A stretch of DNA of 64,000 bases, taken from NCBI RefSeq assembly GCF_023715155.1, contig NZ_JAMBNQ010000002.1, positions 273,154 to 337,153 on the forward strand, written 5' to 3'. Of this stretch, positions 17,701 to 26,250 are shown piece after piece; position 1 is the stretch's first letter; every line of letters starts with the position of its first letter. The notes under the pieces were generated by a model. It did not search any database. It had not been told where the DNA came from and worked only from the letters and a program-made list of their open reading frames with translations. The translations under genes were made by a program, and so were the position numbers. The stretch comes from Neobacillus mesonae. GTDB taxonomy: Bacteria; Bacillota; Bacilli; Bacillales; Cytobacillaceae.

Positions 17701-19775
17701 ACACCATTACGGTGGATGCAGCTGATGCGGCTGGTAACAAAGCCGATACCCAGTCCGTCACCTTTACGGTTGACCATACCAATCCTGAGCTTTCCATTGA
17801 CGGGATTGAGGACAACCACAATTACAAGAGCCAAGGGGCGGTCTTTACCGTCAGAGATACAAATATTGATTTAAACGAGACGAACCTTAAGGTAACCCGT
17901 AATGGGGAGCTTTATGCAATCGGCGATTTGCAGCAGGTCTCCAAAACGAAGGGCGAGCTCAAATTTCACTTTGGAGAAGAAGGAAATTATGTGGTGAAAC
18001 TGGATTCCACCGATAAAGCGGGACGCAAAACAGTTCATGACCCGATTTCGTTCATTATTGACTCAACCAAACCGGTTGTAAAAATTGAAGGGGTCGATCA
18101 TAACTCCTTTAATCCAAAGTCGAAAAATGTGACCATGTCAGTGGAGGAGAAAAATTATCAGACCAACCATGTGTCACTTTCCGTCACAAAAGACGGAGCA
18201 CCGTTTGGAATCGGTACATTTGTAACAGACAAAAAACCGTTATCCAAACACAGCTACAATTTTTCAAAAGATGGTTTGTACACGATTGCCTTGAAGGCAG
18301 AGGATAAGGCAGGCAATGGTCCGGTCGAGGTCAACCGCACGTTTACAATTGATAAAACGAAACCTGCGATTGATATTACCGGCGTGGACAATGATGCTTA
18401 CTACAATGTCGACAAACCGGTGAGTGTGACGATCCGCGACGTTAACCTGGATGTGAATCGGATTACGGTAACAAGAGATGGAACACGTTATGCTGCCGGA
18501 GGTTTTGGCGTGAATGGCGATACCGCCTCACTGCGTCACAACTTTAGCAAAGAGGGGCTTTATCACATCACAGTGGAAGCTACCGACAAAGCTGGCAATA
18601 GTTTTTCAAAGGAAATTCACTTTACGATTGATAAAACCAAGCCGGTGATTACACCGAAAATCAAAGGTACTAACCACGTGATAAAGAACGGCGAGTTTAT
18701 CAACGAAATTTTCACACCGGAGTTCGCGCTGGATCAACGGGATGACAGCATTGTTTCAGTTGAATTGAATGGAAAAAATGTCGGCCGGACAGCACCGACT
18801 GCATCAAAAGAAATGAAATATGATTTCAAGGTGCTGGCAAAAGATAAAGCCGGCAACGAAGCGACCATTTCCGTCAGCTTCACGCTTGATACGACCAAGC
18901 CAAACCTAACCATCACAGGTGTGTTAGCCGGATTTTTCAAAAATAACATTTCGCCGATGGTTAAGTATTTTGATAAATATTTAGATAAAGGCAAAACATC
19001 CGTCACTCTGAACGGCCGTCCTTACGAAAATGGCATGACCCTTAAGAATGAGGGAGATTATGTTTTAAAAGCGGTCGTAACAGACCTTGCGAAGAATGTC
19101 AGCTCGAGGACGATTGTGTTTACGATTGATAAAACCGCTCCGGCAATCAAGTTCAACGAGCCCATTTCGAATAAGTATTTCAAAGAAGACTTGATTCCTA
19201 AGCTGTTAATCAAAGACTTGAATGCCTATGACATCATTTCACAAACACTGGACGGCGAAGAATACCGCCTGGGCGATCCGATTACTTCTGAAGGCAAGCA
19301 CGTACTGTTCTTCGAGGTGAAGGACAAAGCTGGCAATATTAAAAAATTAAGCGTCGAATTTATCCTGGATAAAACGGCGCCGAAGGTTATCTACGAAGGC
19401 GTCAAGAGTAATGAAACGTACTACGACTCTGTTCGTGTGGCGGTTCATGTAGACAACCCGCAGGATAAAATTAAGTCCATTTTGGTAAACGGCCAGCTTG
19501 TGAATTTTGACAAAACCGTCGATAAAAATGGCACTACGGTATTAACAACCAAACTGTCAGAAATCAGCCCGTACCGCATCCAAGTAACGGCTGTGGATGA
19601 CGCTGGCAACGAAACTAAACAGGAAATACCGTTTGAAATTGCGCAAAAATCAGCACTCGTGAAGTTTTCCGAGAACAAGCCGCTGGTAGCAGGCTCCATT
19701 TTTGGATTAATCGCCTTGATTGGCGCAGGAACCGTGGTCGCAGTTCGAAAACGCAAAGAGGAAGTAGACGAATAA
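14778..19775 (+). CDS. Giant membrane-anchored Ig-like repeat surface protein
   Basis: 1665 residues; ATG 14778 follows GGGAGATAGGAG. An N-terminal hydrophobic helix (about 10-30) is followed by a region of about 100 residues rich in Ser/Thr/Glu/Asn (SSTKDSAAGSTENATSDSTE). Then come roughly 15 Ig-like domains of about 85-95 residues, each ending in a DKAGN...FTIDKTKP-like junction. The C-terminus has a membrane helix (PLVAGSIFGLIALIGAGTVV) and a basic tail, with no LPxTG motif. A protein with a helix at each end and a very large outside part resembles EsaA/YueB in topology only. It could be an adhesin, a wall-spanning channel part or a phage receptor. It closes the T7SS cluster and is followed by a terminator. 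Confidence 0.93.
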   Translation: MIKRRISPAMALAMVVLLVSALVFGTKALSKDSAKRYIVFQDDRWDLESSEQPNWITNESTIHFKVDLSEDFEKIQAERAEEAAKKQAAQTEKTVDNSTGGPAEESANNENPASSSTKDSAAGSTENATSDSTEDPSNTETSGSTEEPSQDAEEPPALEQPFDIQANGKTITPQKPADFKGIYDVSIPTKEDGDVKVTITFHKDNSWKIPEMSKSFTIKQDTIKPVVDVETHFQDKLFTDGEFTKQPVRMKIYVRDEHFKPGTDTISIEKDDTPYQLETQPNWKNNTALLTFANTGDYKVTIKAADTAGNVSDAQVVTFGIVQQGPSVKITNTGRDGYYNDSVELMVENQIPIWGATAEVKVNGKPESVTKNFTVKGKTATLNLSGDGVYQVNVTVKDRKNPDGVNLGENRFTIDTKKPELGFGGLGNGKVYNDSKMLAISVTDTNADENATLLKVLHNGQEKVFSGKEAFKKMELKDEGNYLLQLASTDKAGNTANEEMSLTIDKSNPELNISGVDEGQFYNTKKDVNFTVKDLTLDVGQTVLNVLKNGEAYKKEIPFTAYPDNKAKAAYTFTEEGSYELQLVSTDKAGHKEETARKFTIDATAPDITISPVDDGKEYNTEQNVAVSVSDLHLDQYQVTVKKNGEEIKASPLKPDGQTAKSEQVFKEDGVYEIHVAARDTAGNRKEMTKTFTIDSGAPEIDFSGVKDGVHYNSDKVGVTISVDDLTFKKDKTALEITRNGEKIEPELKWSIKNAIKWMLKGELTLQFKDEGVYHIKVSSEDHFGKKSSSEIGFTIDRTAPKVNISGIDNGSYIQNGQTVISVDETYYQTNNVQVTVTKHGKEEKVPFDSKAEHSELTLPFTEDGDYVIKVAAEDKAGNKATVQTIAFTVDTVKPAIQILNKATGEQMKNNAYHSKNQDVSIVVDEHNFSNNNVNINVTATNTVTNEKRKINIGEWQNKGETSKLSYEFKDEFEYTITVDAADAAGNKADTQSVTFTVDHTNPELSIDGIEDNHNYKSQGAVFTVRDTNIDLNETNLKVTRNGELYAIGDLQQVSKTKGELKFHFGEEGNYVVKLDSTDKAGRKTVHDPISFIIDSTKPVVKIEGVDHNSFNPKSKNVTMSVEEKNYQTNHVSLSVTKDGAPFGIGTFVTDKKPLSKHSYNFSKDGLYTIALKAEDKAGNGPVEVNRTFTIDKTKPAIDITGVDNDAYYNVDKPVSVTIRDVNLDVNRITVTRDGTRYAAGGFGVNGDTASLRHNFSKEGLYHITVEATDKAGNSFSKEIHFTIDKTKPVITPKIKGTNHVIKNGEFINEIFTPEFALDQRDDSIVSVELNGKNVGRTAPTASKEMKYDFKVLAKDKAGNEATISVSFTLDTTKPNLTITGVLAGFFKNNISPMVKYFDKYLDKGKTSVTLNGRPYENGMTLKNEGDYVLKAVVTDLAKNVSSRTIVFTIDKTAPAIKFNEPISNKYFKEDLIPKLLIKDLNAYDIISQTLDGEEYRLGDPITSEGKHVLFFEVKDKAGNIKKLSVEFILDKTAPKVIYEGVKSNETYYDSVRVAVHVDNPQDKIKSILVNGQLVNFDKTVDKNGTTVLTTKLSEISPYRIQVTAVDDAGNETKQEIPFEIAQKSALVKFSENKPLVAGSIFGLIALIGAGTVVAVRKRKEEVDE

Positions 19776-19786
19776 GATTATTTTTG

Positions 19787-19827
19787 AAAAACCGGAACGG
19801 GTATTGTGGCCTGTTTCCGGTTTTTTT
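19787..19827 (+). terminator. Intrinsic terminator of the T7SS operon
   Basis: AAAACCGGAA pairs with TTCCGGTTTT and runs into seven T. It marks the right end of the secretion cluster. Confidence 0.9.
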
Positions 19828-19844
19828 GCTGTTTATGGGGATTT

Positions 19845-19915
19845 GCGGAAATCTTTGTGGAAATTGCAGATATCTTTGTGGAAACTGCAGATATCTTTGT
19901 GAAAACTGCAGATAA
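19845..19915 (-). repeat. Four GCAGATATCTTTGTGGAAACT repeats at 21 bp
   Basis: Cores begin at 19845 (variant GCGGAAATC), 19866, 19887 and 19908, exactly 21 bp apart. On the minus strand they read TATCTGCAGTTT, the same family as the array at 40.66-40.75 kb. Confidence 0.88.
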
Positions 19916-19939
19916 AATTTGAGATGGGTGGGAAAATAT

Positions 19940-21300
19940 CAAGGCATCGGGGGTATGAAGGACAAAATAGCTGTGTAATGACGTGGAACTGTCTTTCATC
20001 GATGGTATGAAGGACAAAATAGCAGCAAAATGAAGTGAAACTGTCTTTCATCGGGGTTATGAAGGACAAAATAACAGCAAAATGAAGTGGAACTGTCTTT
20101 CATCGTGGGTATGAAAGACAAAATAGCAGCAAAAATGATGTGGAACTGTCTTTCATCGTGGTTATGAAGGACAAAATAACAGCAAAATGAAGTGGAACTG
20201 TCTTTCATCGTGGTTATGAAGGACAAAATAACAGCAAAATGAAGTGGAACTGTCTTTCATCGGAGGCATGAAAGACAAATAGCAGGAAAATGAAGTGAAA
20301 CTGTCTTTCATCGTGGTTATGAAGGACAAAATAGCAGGAAAATGATGTGAAACGGTCTTTCATCGGGGGCATGAAAGACAAAATAGCAGGAAAATGAAGT
20401 GAAACTGTCTTTCATTGGAGGCATGAAAGACAAATAGCAGGAAAATGAAGTGAAACTGTCTTTCATCGTGGTTATGAAGGACAAAATAGCAGCAAAATGA
20501 CGTGAAATTGCCTTTCATCGGGGGCATGAGAGACAAAATAGCAGCAAAATGAAGTGGAACGGTCTTTCATCGGGGGCATGAAAGACAAATAGCAGGAAAA
20601 TGAAGTGAAACTGTCTTTCATCGTGGTTATGAAGGACAAAATAGCAGGAAAATGATGTGAAACGGTCTTTCATCGGGGGTATGAGAGACAAAATAGCAGC
20701 AAAATGAAGTGAAACTGTCTTTCATTGGAGGCATGAAAGATAAATAGCAGGAAAATGAAGTGGAACGGTCTTTCATCGGGGGCATGAAAGACAAAATAGC
20801 AGCAAAATGAAGTGAAACGGTCTTTCATCGGGGGCATGAAAGACAAAATAGCAGGAAAATGAAGTGGAACGGTCTTTCATCGGGGGCATGAAAGACAAAT
20901 AGCAGGAAAATGAAGTGAAACGGTCTTTCATCGGGGGCATGAAAGACAAAATAGCAGGAAAATGAAGTGGAACGGTCTTTCATCGGGGGCATGAAAGACA
21001 AAATAGCAGCAAAATGAAGTGAAACTGTCTTTCATCGAGGGTATGAAGGACAAAATAGCAGCAAAATGAAGTGAAACGGTCTTTCATCGAGGGTATGAAG
21101 GACAAAATAACAGCAAAATGAAGTGGAACTGTCTTTCATCGGAGGTATGAAGGACAAAATAGCAGCAAAATGATGTGGAACTGTCTTTCATCGTGGGCAT
21201 GAGAGACAAAATAGCAGCAAAATGACGTGAAATTGCCTTTCATCGGGGGGATGAGATATAAAACATCAATAAACTGCTGCAAAACTGTCTTTCATCAACA
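19940..21300 (+). repeat. 52-bp tandem hairpin-repeat array 2 (about 26 copies)
   Basis: Units begin near 19989, 20041, 20093, 20146, 20198, 20250 and so on to 21285 at 51-53 bp. Each contains [CG]TGTCTTTCAT or CGGTCTTTCAT, a 6-7 base loop (CGGGGGC, CGTGGTT and variants), and ATGAARGACAAA, giving a hairpin with a 9-10 bp stem. The spacer AATAGCAGCAAAATGAAGTGAAA differs from that of array 1, while the stem is shared. Frames across it encode only repeats such as FVLHNHDERQFH and are not credible genes. Confidence 0.95.
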
Positions 21301-21333
21301 TATACAAAGTGTAAATTTACACCACTCCCTTTT

Positions 21334-21430
21334 TTATCCGCAATTTCTTCAGACTTATCCACGAATTACACCCGTTTTTCCGCGAATCAACCTCACTTAT
21401 CTGCGAATCCAAGTAAAATATCCGCGTATC
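21334..21430 (+). repeat. Five TATCCGCGAAT-type repeats at 21 bp
   Basis: TC[CT]GCGAAT-like cores begin at 21337, 21358, 21379, 21400 and 21421, exactly 21 bp apart. This is the same family as 14120-14216 and again lies shortly before a gene. Confidence 0.9.
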
Positions 21431-21535
21431 GCAAAATCAGCTCTCGAAACTATCCCACTGTAAAAAAGTTCTAGCAAGATTTTTCAAATGACGGGGAAGA
21501 TATACTTGTAAAACACATTTGAAAGGAGCTTTCCC

Positions 21536-21889
21536 ATGAAAAGAAAACTTTTAATGATGCTCGCTGGTTCTGTGCTTTCAGGGATTTTGTTAGTGGGCTG
21601 TAATAATGATAATAATCAAAATCCGCCGCCGCCAAATGTAAATAATCCGACAGATACCAATTTTAATCCTAACGATAATAACAACAATGATATGACACCG
21701 GATAATAACAATAACAATGATCTCACACCAGATCAAAATGATGTCATCAACGATAACGATCATTATTCTCCGGCAGAGGACAAAAATACGGATACTGACA
21801 AAGACCCTGGAAAAGATAGAAATACCAAGCAAGAAGATATCATTGAGGATGATATCGACGTAAACGACCGCGATAATAAGGACGAATAA
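21536..21889 (+). CDS. Asn/Asp-rich lipoprotein
   Basis: 117 residues; ATG 21536 follows GAAAGGAGC. The signal peptide ends in the lipobox LLVGC (Cys near residue 22), so the protein is lipid-anchored outside the membrane. The mature part is low-complexity Asn/Asp/Pro/Thr, becoming very acidic at the C-terminus (DDIDVNDRDNKDE). DxNxN/DxDxD-like spacing could bind calcium, but no regular EF-hand or repeat is clear. No family was recognised. Short Asn/Asp-rich lipoproteins are common in Bacillus and usually uncharacterised. Confidence 0.8.
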   Translation: MKRKLLMMLAGSVLSGILLVGCNNDNNQNPPPPNVNNPTDTNFNPNDNNNNDMTPDNNNNNDLTPDQNDVINDNDHYSPAEDKNTDTDKDPGKDRNTKQEDIIEDDIDVNDRDNKDE

Positions 21890-21970
21890 AGTGAAACTTC
21901 AATCATTGGGAGCTTTTTTCACCCACTGATTTAGTTCCATTCAAATGACTCTAATAAAGCAGATTAAAAA

Positions 21971-22017
21971 AAGCATGGGGAGGTTCCAGATTCCAAAAGA
22001 ACCGCTCCATGCTTATT
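21971..22017. terminator. Bidirectional terminator
   Basis: AAGCATGG...CCATGCTT with an inner GGTTC/GAACC stem; A-run on the left and T-run on the right, so it can serve both the lipoprotein (+) and ywpF (-). Confidence 0.8.
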
Positions 22018-22447
22018 AATTTTTTACTTTAATTTTCGGCTTGCTTTTCATTTTTTCTTTGAATTCTTCGAGCAGTTTGTGACCCTCAAGGCCCATTTGC
22101 AATAGATTGTCGAGCAGCAGCTCGGAGTAATCGCTTTTATTACGACGGAGATGACCTTCTAATAGGACACTAATGTGATGATCAAATTTTAGCAGGGAGC
22201 AAATTTTCGTTTGAAAATAAGCAGGGGCATTTTCCTTTTTGGTGATTTTGGCTTCGACAATAATTTCACGTTTTTCTGAAAATATTTTATAAAAATAATC
22301 ATATAGATCTAAATCGGTATATGCCTCAAGCAGCCAGGTGTAATGTTCATCCTCTTTGTTAAGGACCAACCCATCTGTCAATGGAACTTCAACAGATGTT
22401 TCACCATCCTCCAAAACATCCAACGAGAACAATTTAAACGTTTTCAT
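22016..22447 (-). CDS. ywpF: YwpF-like protein
   Basis: About 143 residues; the ATG at 22447 (MKTFKLFSLDVLE) has GGAGGGTG just upstream, so the longer frame to 22498 is not used. It is soluble, with a beta-rich N-terminal half and a helical Lys-rich C-terminus (HKLLEEFKEKMKSKPKIK). The start sequence and its place beside an ssbB-type gene match Bacillus YwpF, a small protein of unknown function found in the same neighbourhood in B. subtilis. It is divergent from ssb across about 240 bases. Confidence 0.8.
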   Translation of the reverse strand: MKTFKLFSLDVLEDGETSVEVPLTDGLVLNKEDEHYTWLLEAYTDLDLYDYFYKIFSEKREIIVEAKITKKENAPAYFQTKICSLLKFDHHISVLLEGHLRRNKSDYSELLLDNLLQMGLEGHKLLEEFKEKMKSKPKIKVKN

Positions 22448-22688
22448 CGACACCCTCCTGTCTTTTTCCTCATTATAGCATATGTCTGTTAAAAACAAAT
22501 GTCGAAAAATCTTTGTCGAACTTTGAAAAAATCATTTATTAATCACTGTAATAGGTTAAATTTTACAAAAGCGTTGAAAAAATCTCATTTTCAAAAGTCT
22601 TCACTACTTGAAAAGGTGAAAATTGCGATTTTACAACCATCTGGCCTCAGAGATATGATGGATTCATCAAACGAAAGGAGTTGAAATT

Positions 22689-23411
22689 TTGATAAATCAA
22701 GTTACGCTTGTTGGCCGATTGACGAGGGATCCAGAATTGAGGGCAACACCGGAGGGAACTTCGGTGACACAGGTGACCCTGGCTGTCAACCGCGGTTTTC
22801 GTAACCATAACGGGGAATTTGACGCGGATTTTGTTCAATGCACCCTCTGGAGAAAGGCAGCGGAAAATACGTGCCATTATTGTCGAAAAGGATCGCTTGT
22901 TGGAATTACGGGGAGACTGCAAACCCGTCATTACGACAATAGGGATGGAAAAAGAGTGTATGTAACTGAAGTGGTCGCTGAATCAGTGCGCTTCCTTAGT
23001 TCCACCAGGCCGCAGCCATCTGGCGGTGATTCCCAGTCCAGCAGTAGAGAACGGTATAACCGGGCTGCTGAAACGATGGCTGACAACGCTGGACGGCAAG
23101 GTGAGGGGAATTTGCAAAGATCTGTGAATCAATCACAGTCTGCATCAGGGAGCGAATTTCAAGGATCAGTAACAGGCGGTGCCCAGCAAGCCCCAGCTAT
23201 GGAATCACGAACCACATCCGGCGGACCTAAGCTGACATCATCATTTGGTGCATCGTCTGCCACAGGAGGACAAACCCAGAAGGCCTCCCCTGGACCACCG
23301 CCTTTTACAGGCGAACAGTCGTTCAATGGTGCAGATTCACAGGAAAGATCAGCAGATTGGCACATAAATGATGCCGGGCAAAAAAAGGAGGAGAGAGAGC
23401 TTGCGTTTTAA
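22689..23411 (+). CDS. ssbB: Single-stranded DNA-binding protein, SsbB-like with long tail
   Basis: 240 residues; TTG start at 22689 after AAAGGAGTTG. The N-terminal OB fold (about 1-105) has [17 protein letters not shown], the core [13 protein letters not shown] and [14 protein letters not shown]. The rest is a Gln/Ser/Gly/Ala-rich disordered tail. The usual SSB acidic tip (DDDLPF) that recruits partner proteins is replaced by EERELAF, keeping only the final Phe. B. subtilis SsbB, the competence SSB, has about 113 residues and no tail, so this protein combines the ywpF-ssbB neighbourhood with an SsbA-like length. It protects ssDNA in replication, repair or transformation. The last bases overlap the next gene. 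Confidence 0.92.
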   Translation: MINQVTLVGRLTRDPELRATPEGTSVTQVTLAVNRGFRNHNGEFDADFVQCTLWRKAAENTCHYCRKGSLVGITGRLQTRHYDNRDGKRVYVTEVVAESVRFLSSTRPQPSGGDSQSSSRERYNRAAETMADNAGRQGEGNLQRSVNQSQSASGSEFQGSVTGGAQQAPAMESRTTSGGPKLTSSFGASSATGGQTQKASPGPPPFTGEQSFNGADSQERSADWHINDAGQKKEERELAF

Positions 23412-23625
23412 TGAAAGGGATACCGGCAACTTAGAGCAGCTGCTGGAGAGCTTGATAAAAATGGTAGGCAAGTCCAATAAAAATGTAGATAGTCTGCAAA
23501 AGCGTGTCAGCCAGCTGGAATGGCTGATAAGGGAGCAGCAAATCGAGCTAAGGGAACGAGGCCCCATCAAAATTTACTCCAAGCGTCCGCACAAACCGCA
23601 TGAAAAGATTCCAAATTATTATTGA
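23401..23625 (+). CDS. Small coiled-coil protein
   Basis: About 74 residues; TTG 23401 lies a few bases after AAAAGGAGGAGAG and overlaps the ssb stop, so the two are translationally coupled. The sequence [20 protein letters not shown] followed by [20 protein letters not shown] has heptad spacing of a coiled coil, with a basic Pro/His tail. No family was recognised. Coupling to ssb suggests a DNA-related partner role, but this is only inference. Confidence 0.7.
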   Translation: MRFNERDTGNLEQLLESLIKMVGKSNKNVDSLQKRVSQLEWLIREQQIELRERGPIKIYSKRPHKPHEKIPNYY

Positions 23626-23706
23626 GTGAGCCCAATTTCCTCTTATTAATTGCCCCATTAGATAGAGAATCAACCAAGTCCCCGCAAGTTTCCTCATAAT
23701 TGATGT

Positions 23707-23740
23707 TCCGGCAGACATTTGTTTCTGTCGGACTTTTTTT
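23707..23740 (+). terminator. Terminator of the ssb operon
   Basis: TCCGGCAGA pairs with TCTGTCGGA (one G-U) and is followed by seven T. Confidence 0.85.
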
Positions 23741-23839
23741 AATATAGAGGGGGAGGTGTTCCAGTTAAAATGATGAAAAAGTTACCGATGCATGTATAAA
23801 ATTCCGCGAGCTGGGCATTCTTTTACTAAAACCCCCCTG

Positions 23840-23880
23840 TTTTTTTAAAAGAAGCCGCTGATCTCGTGTCAGCGGCTTCT
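23840..23880 (-). terminator. Terminator hairpin, best read on the minus strand
   Basis: GAAGCCGCTGA/TCAGCGGCTTC is an 11-bp stem; on the minus strand it is followed by TTTT, placing it after the degraded XRE gene. Confidence 0.7.
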
Positions 23881-23939
23881 TCGATGTTACATTCTATCTC
23901 TATGCGAATGGTTTATACGATAGCGTGGATGAAGGATGC

Positions 23940-24277
23940 CTACCGCTCAGGAGTCATTAAATGCAGTTCCACAAAAGCCATTTTTACATCCTCATAATCT
24001 CCTAGCAGCTGGTTAATCCAGTCAAAGTCTGGATCAGCAGGACTTTCACTCGTCACATAACCATTAGAGTAATTTTCTTAGCCCTTATTTCGATTAATTT
24101 CATCTATATCGACCGTATATATATCTGCAAATTTAGCAAAGTTTCATCGCCAGGAATCGACTTTCCCGTATCATATCGGCTAAAGCCCGACCGATGGAGA
24201 TTAACCATTTTGGACAGTTTCTCTTGAGACCAGTTTTGTTTACCGTACAGCATGCGTAACTTTTCGACAAATGACAT
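23940..24277 (-). pseudogene. Degraded XRE-family HTH regulator
   Basis: Read from 24277 (MSFVEKLRMLYGKQNWSQEK), an XRE helix-turn-helix is clear: WSQEKLSKMVNLHRSGFSRY then GKSIPGDETLLN. The frame then breaks near 24137. A one-base shift restores KFADIYTVDIDEINRNKG, which ends in TAA near 24080. After that stop the same frame goes on as ENYSNGYVTSESPADPDFDW and a helical C-terminus ending HLMTPER at 23940. Thus one frameshift and one nonsense codon separate three parts of what was one regulator. The intact HTH part (about 50 residues) could still be made, but the protein is probably dead. Confidence 0.8.
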
Positions 24278-24456
24278 CCTTTTCACCATAACTTAACGGG
24301 AAAAGATTGCTTAGAGTTTGAATGTGTGCAATCTGTACGCTGCATGTTGTGAAGAGTGGGTACAAACGGAAAATTGCCGGGGAAATATGGAGGAAATGGG
24401 AGAAACATATTGAATAATTGATGATTGTGTAACATTTTGTCATTTGGAGGGACCTT

Positions 24457-24873
24457 ATGGAGCATACATTTATTTTTATCGGAAAAAGAATGAAAGAGAA
24501 AGGTTGGAAAGTTACAAGCAGGCCTGGATTTTACGATGCACTCCAGTTCACATATCCAACACAGCAAAAGGTTAATTCAGCAGAATCATCCTATCAGAGC
24601 ATTCCGCTGCATTCAGCGAACATTACCTGCGGCAGCTCAGAGAATACCATCTATTTTACCTTTCACAACGGGAAACTTCGGATTTTTACAGAAAAAGCAG
24701 AGCTGTCAGATCATGACATCTATGATATCTTCAGCAGCCTTCTTCTTAAAGAGGGAAATAAAGTCAGCTATCTAATCCAGCCGCCAAAGCGAAAAAGCAG
24801 CAAAATTAATAGGAAAAAAATACGGACCACATTCAAAGCAAAGACACTAGCAAGAGAAAATTACGAGGCTTGA
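24457..24873 (+). CDS. Hypothetical protein
   Basis: 138 residues from ATG 24457, preceded by GGAGGGACC. Soluble, mixed alpha/beta (TFIFIGKRMKEKGWKV at the start, TIYFTFHNGKLRIFTE in the middle) with a very basic C-terminal 30 residues (KRKSSKINRKKIRTTFKAK) that may contact nucleic acid or membrane. No family was recognised. It stands alone, divergent from the XRE remnant, which may once have controlled it. Confidence 0.7.
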   Translation: MEHTFIFIGKRMKEKGWKVTSRPGFYDALQFTYPTQQKVNSAESSYQSIPLHSANITCGSSENTIYFTFHNGKLRIFTEKAELSDHDIYDIFSSLLLKEGNKVSYLIQPPKRKSSKINRKKIRTTFKAKTLARENYEA

Positions 24874-25070
24874 AACGATTGATTTAGGTCAATTAGGACG
24901 ATGGTAACATGAAATGATGTCTTTTTATAGGAAAAAAACATCATAGACGAACCCCTGTCATACCGCATTTTTACCGCAATTATGACGAATTGTGATAGTC
25001 TTTTAATCTATTTGTAACATAACTGGCATATTATTTTGTTATAAATAGACTAATAAGGAGGGGGAAATGT

Positions 25071-26213
25071 ATGCCAACGAGAGTAAAGCGTATAATTCTC
25101 ATGTTACTTACGGTCTTAGTTTGTGCGCCGGGCACCCTGGTCACACATGCACAAACTAACAATGAAGCATTAAATAATGCAACACAAGAGCTGCAGAAGA
25201 AACAAAAATTAGTAGAACAAAAGCAGCAAGAAAGTCAATCCGTAAATCAAGAAATAGCGAAAATTCAGCAGGAACTGCAATCTTTACATAATGATATTAC
25301 AAAGAATCAAGAAGAAATGGCTGCAGCAGAAGATAAGATCGCTGCCGTTCAAGAGCAAATCGAAAAGAAGAAGCAAGAAATTGTCGTACTAGAGGACAAG
25401 ATTCTTGGACGTAAAGATATTATGAAGAAGCGGGCAATAGCTCTTCAGCAAAATGATTCAGTGGATATGATTATCGATATCTTTTTTGAATCCGATAGTA
25501 TTTCTGAATTTATTCAGCGTGCAAGCGCCGCATCTACTTTAATAGATGCAGATAAGAATATTCTAACCGCACAGAAAGCAGATTTGCAGCAAATCGAAGA
25601 AGATAAAAAGGCCATTGACGAACAGGAACAGGTTTTGGAAAAAGAAAAGAACAATCTTGCAAAACAACAGCAAGAACTAAACCAAAACATGCAAAAGAGA
25701 CAATCAATCTTAACTTCCATGCAAAATAAATACGAACAAATCGTGAAGGAAATGCAGCTAGCCGAACAGGAAAAGGCCGGCATTGCAGCAAAAATGAAAG
25801 ACATTCAATCAAAAATCAAACAAGAAGAAAATACGGTTAAAACGGTAGCAGCGAAGAAGCCTGCTGTAAAAACGACAGCAGCGCCTTCAGCAAAAAAAGA
25901 CCCTAAGCCGGCAAAGGCAACTAGTAACGGGAAAGAAATGTATGTAACAGCAACAGCTTACACACCATATGATTCCGGCACGGTCACAGCACTCGGCTAT
26001 AACATTAAAAAGAACCCGAACATGAAGCTTATCGCGGTTGACCCCAGAGTCATTCCGCTTGGAAAAAAAGTCTGGGTAGAGGGCTATGGGACAGCCATTG
26101 CCGGTGACACAGGCGGTGCCATTAAAGGCCATAGAATTGATATTCTGAAACCAAGTAAAAGTGCTGCCTATCAATGGGGCAGAAGAACAGTAAAAGTTAT
26201 TGTATTGAATTAA
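25071..26213 (+). CDS. Secreted coiled-coil protein with C-terminal 3D domain
   Basis: 380 residues; ATG 25071 after AGGAGGGGGAAATGT. A signal peptide ends near residue 28 (TLVTHAQT). Residues about 30-245 form long coiled coils rich in Gln/Lys/Glu, as in PcsB/CwlO-type peptidoglycan hydrolases, with a short non-coil part near 130-160 (DMIIDIFFESDSISEFIQ). A Lys/Ala/Pro linker leads to the 3D domain (about 290-380) with ATAYTPYDSG, VDPRVIPLG, AGDTGGAIKGHRID; three Asp residues give the name and MltA-like catalysis. It is a probable wall lytic enzyme, its coil able to dock on an FtsEX-like regulator. Confidence 0.9.
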   Translation: MPTRVKRIILMLLTVLVCAPGTLVTHAQTNNEALNNATQELQKKQKLVEQKQQESQSVNQEIAKIQQELQSLHNDITKNQEEMAAAEDKIAAVQEQIEKKKQEIVVLEDKILGRKDIMKKRAIALQQNDSVDMIIDIFFESDSISEFIQRASAASTLIDADKNILTAQKADLQQIEEDKKAIDEQEQVLEKEKNNLAKQQQELNQNMQKRQSILTSMQNKYEQIVKEMQLAEQEKAGIAAKMKDIQSKIKQEENTVKTVAAKKPAVKTTAAPSAKKDPKPAKATSNGKEMYVTATAYTPYDSGTVTALGYNIKKNPNMKLIAVDPRVIPLGKKVWVEGYGTAIAGDTGGAIKGHRIDILKPSKSAAYQWGRRTVKVIVLN

Positions 26214-26250
26214 AAGACGGCTCCGGGGTTTCCCCTCGGGCCGTTTTTTA
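26214..26250 (+). terminator. Terminator of the 3D-domain gene
   Basis: ACGGCTCCGGGG/CCCCTCGGGCCGT stem with a small bulge, then TTTTTT. Confidence 0.85.

Noticed and set aside
19778..20226. Minus-strand frames with MSFITTMKDSSTSFC-type repeats
   Set aside because: They are translations of the 52-bp hairpin array; no ribosome site, and other frames are equally open in places.
19940..21300. CRISPR array
   Set aside because: The whole 52-bp unit is conserved, including the would-be spacer, so it is a tandem repeat.
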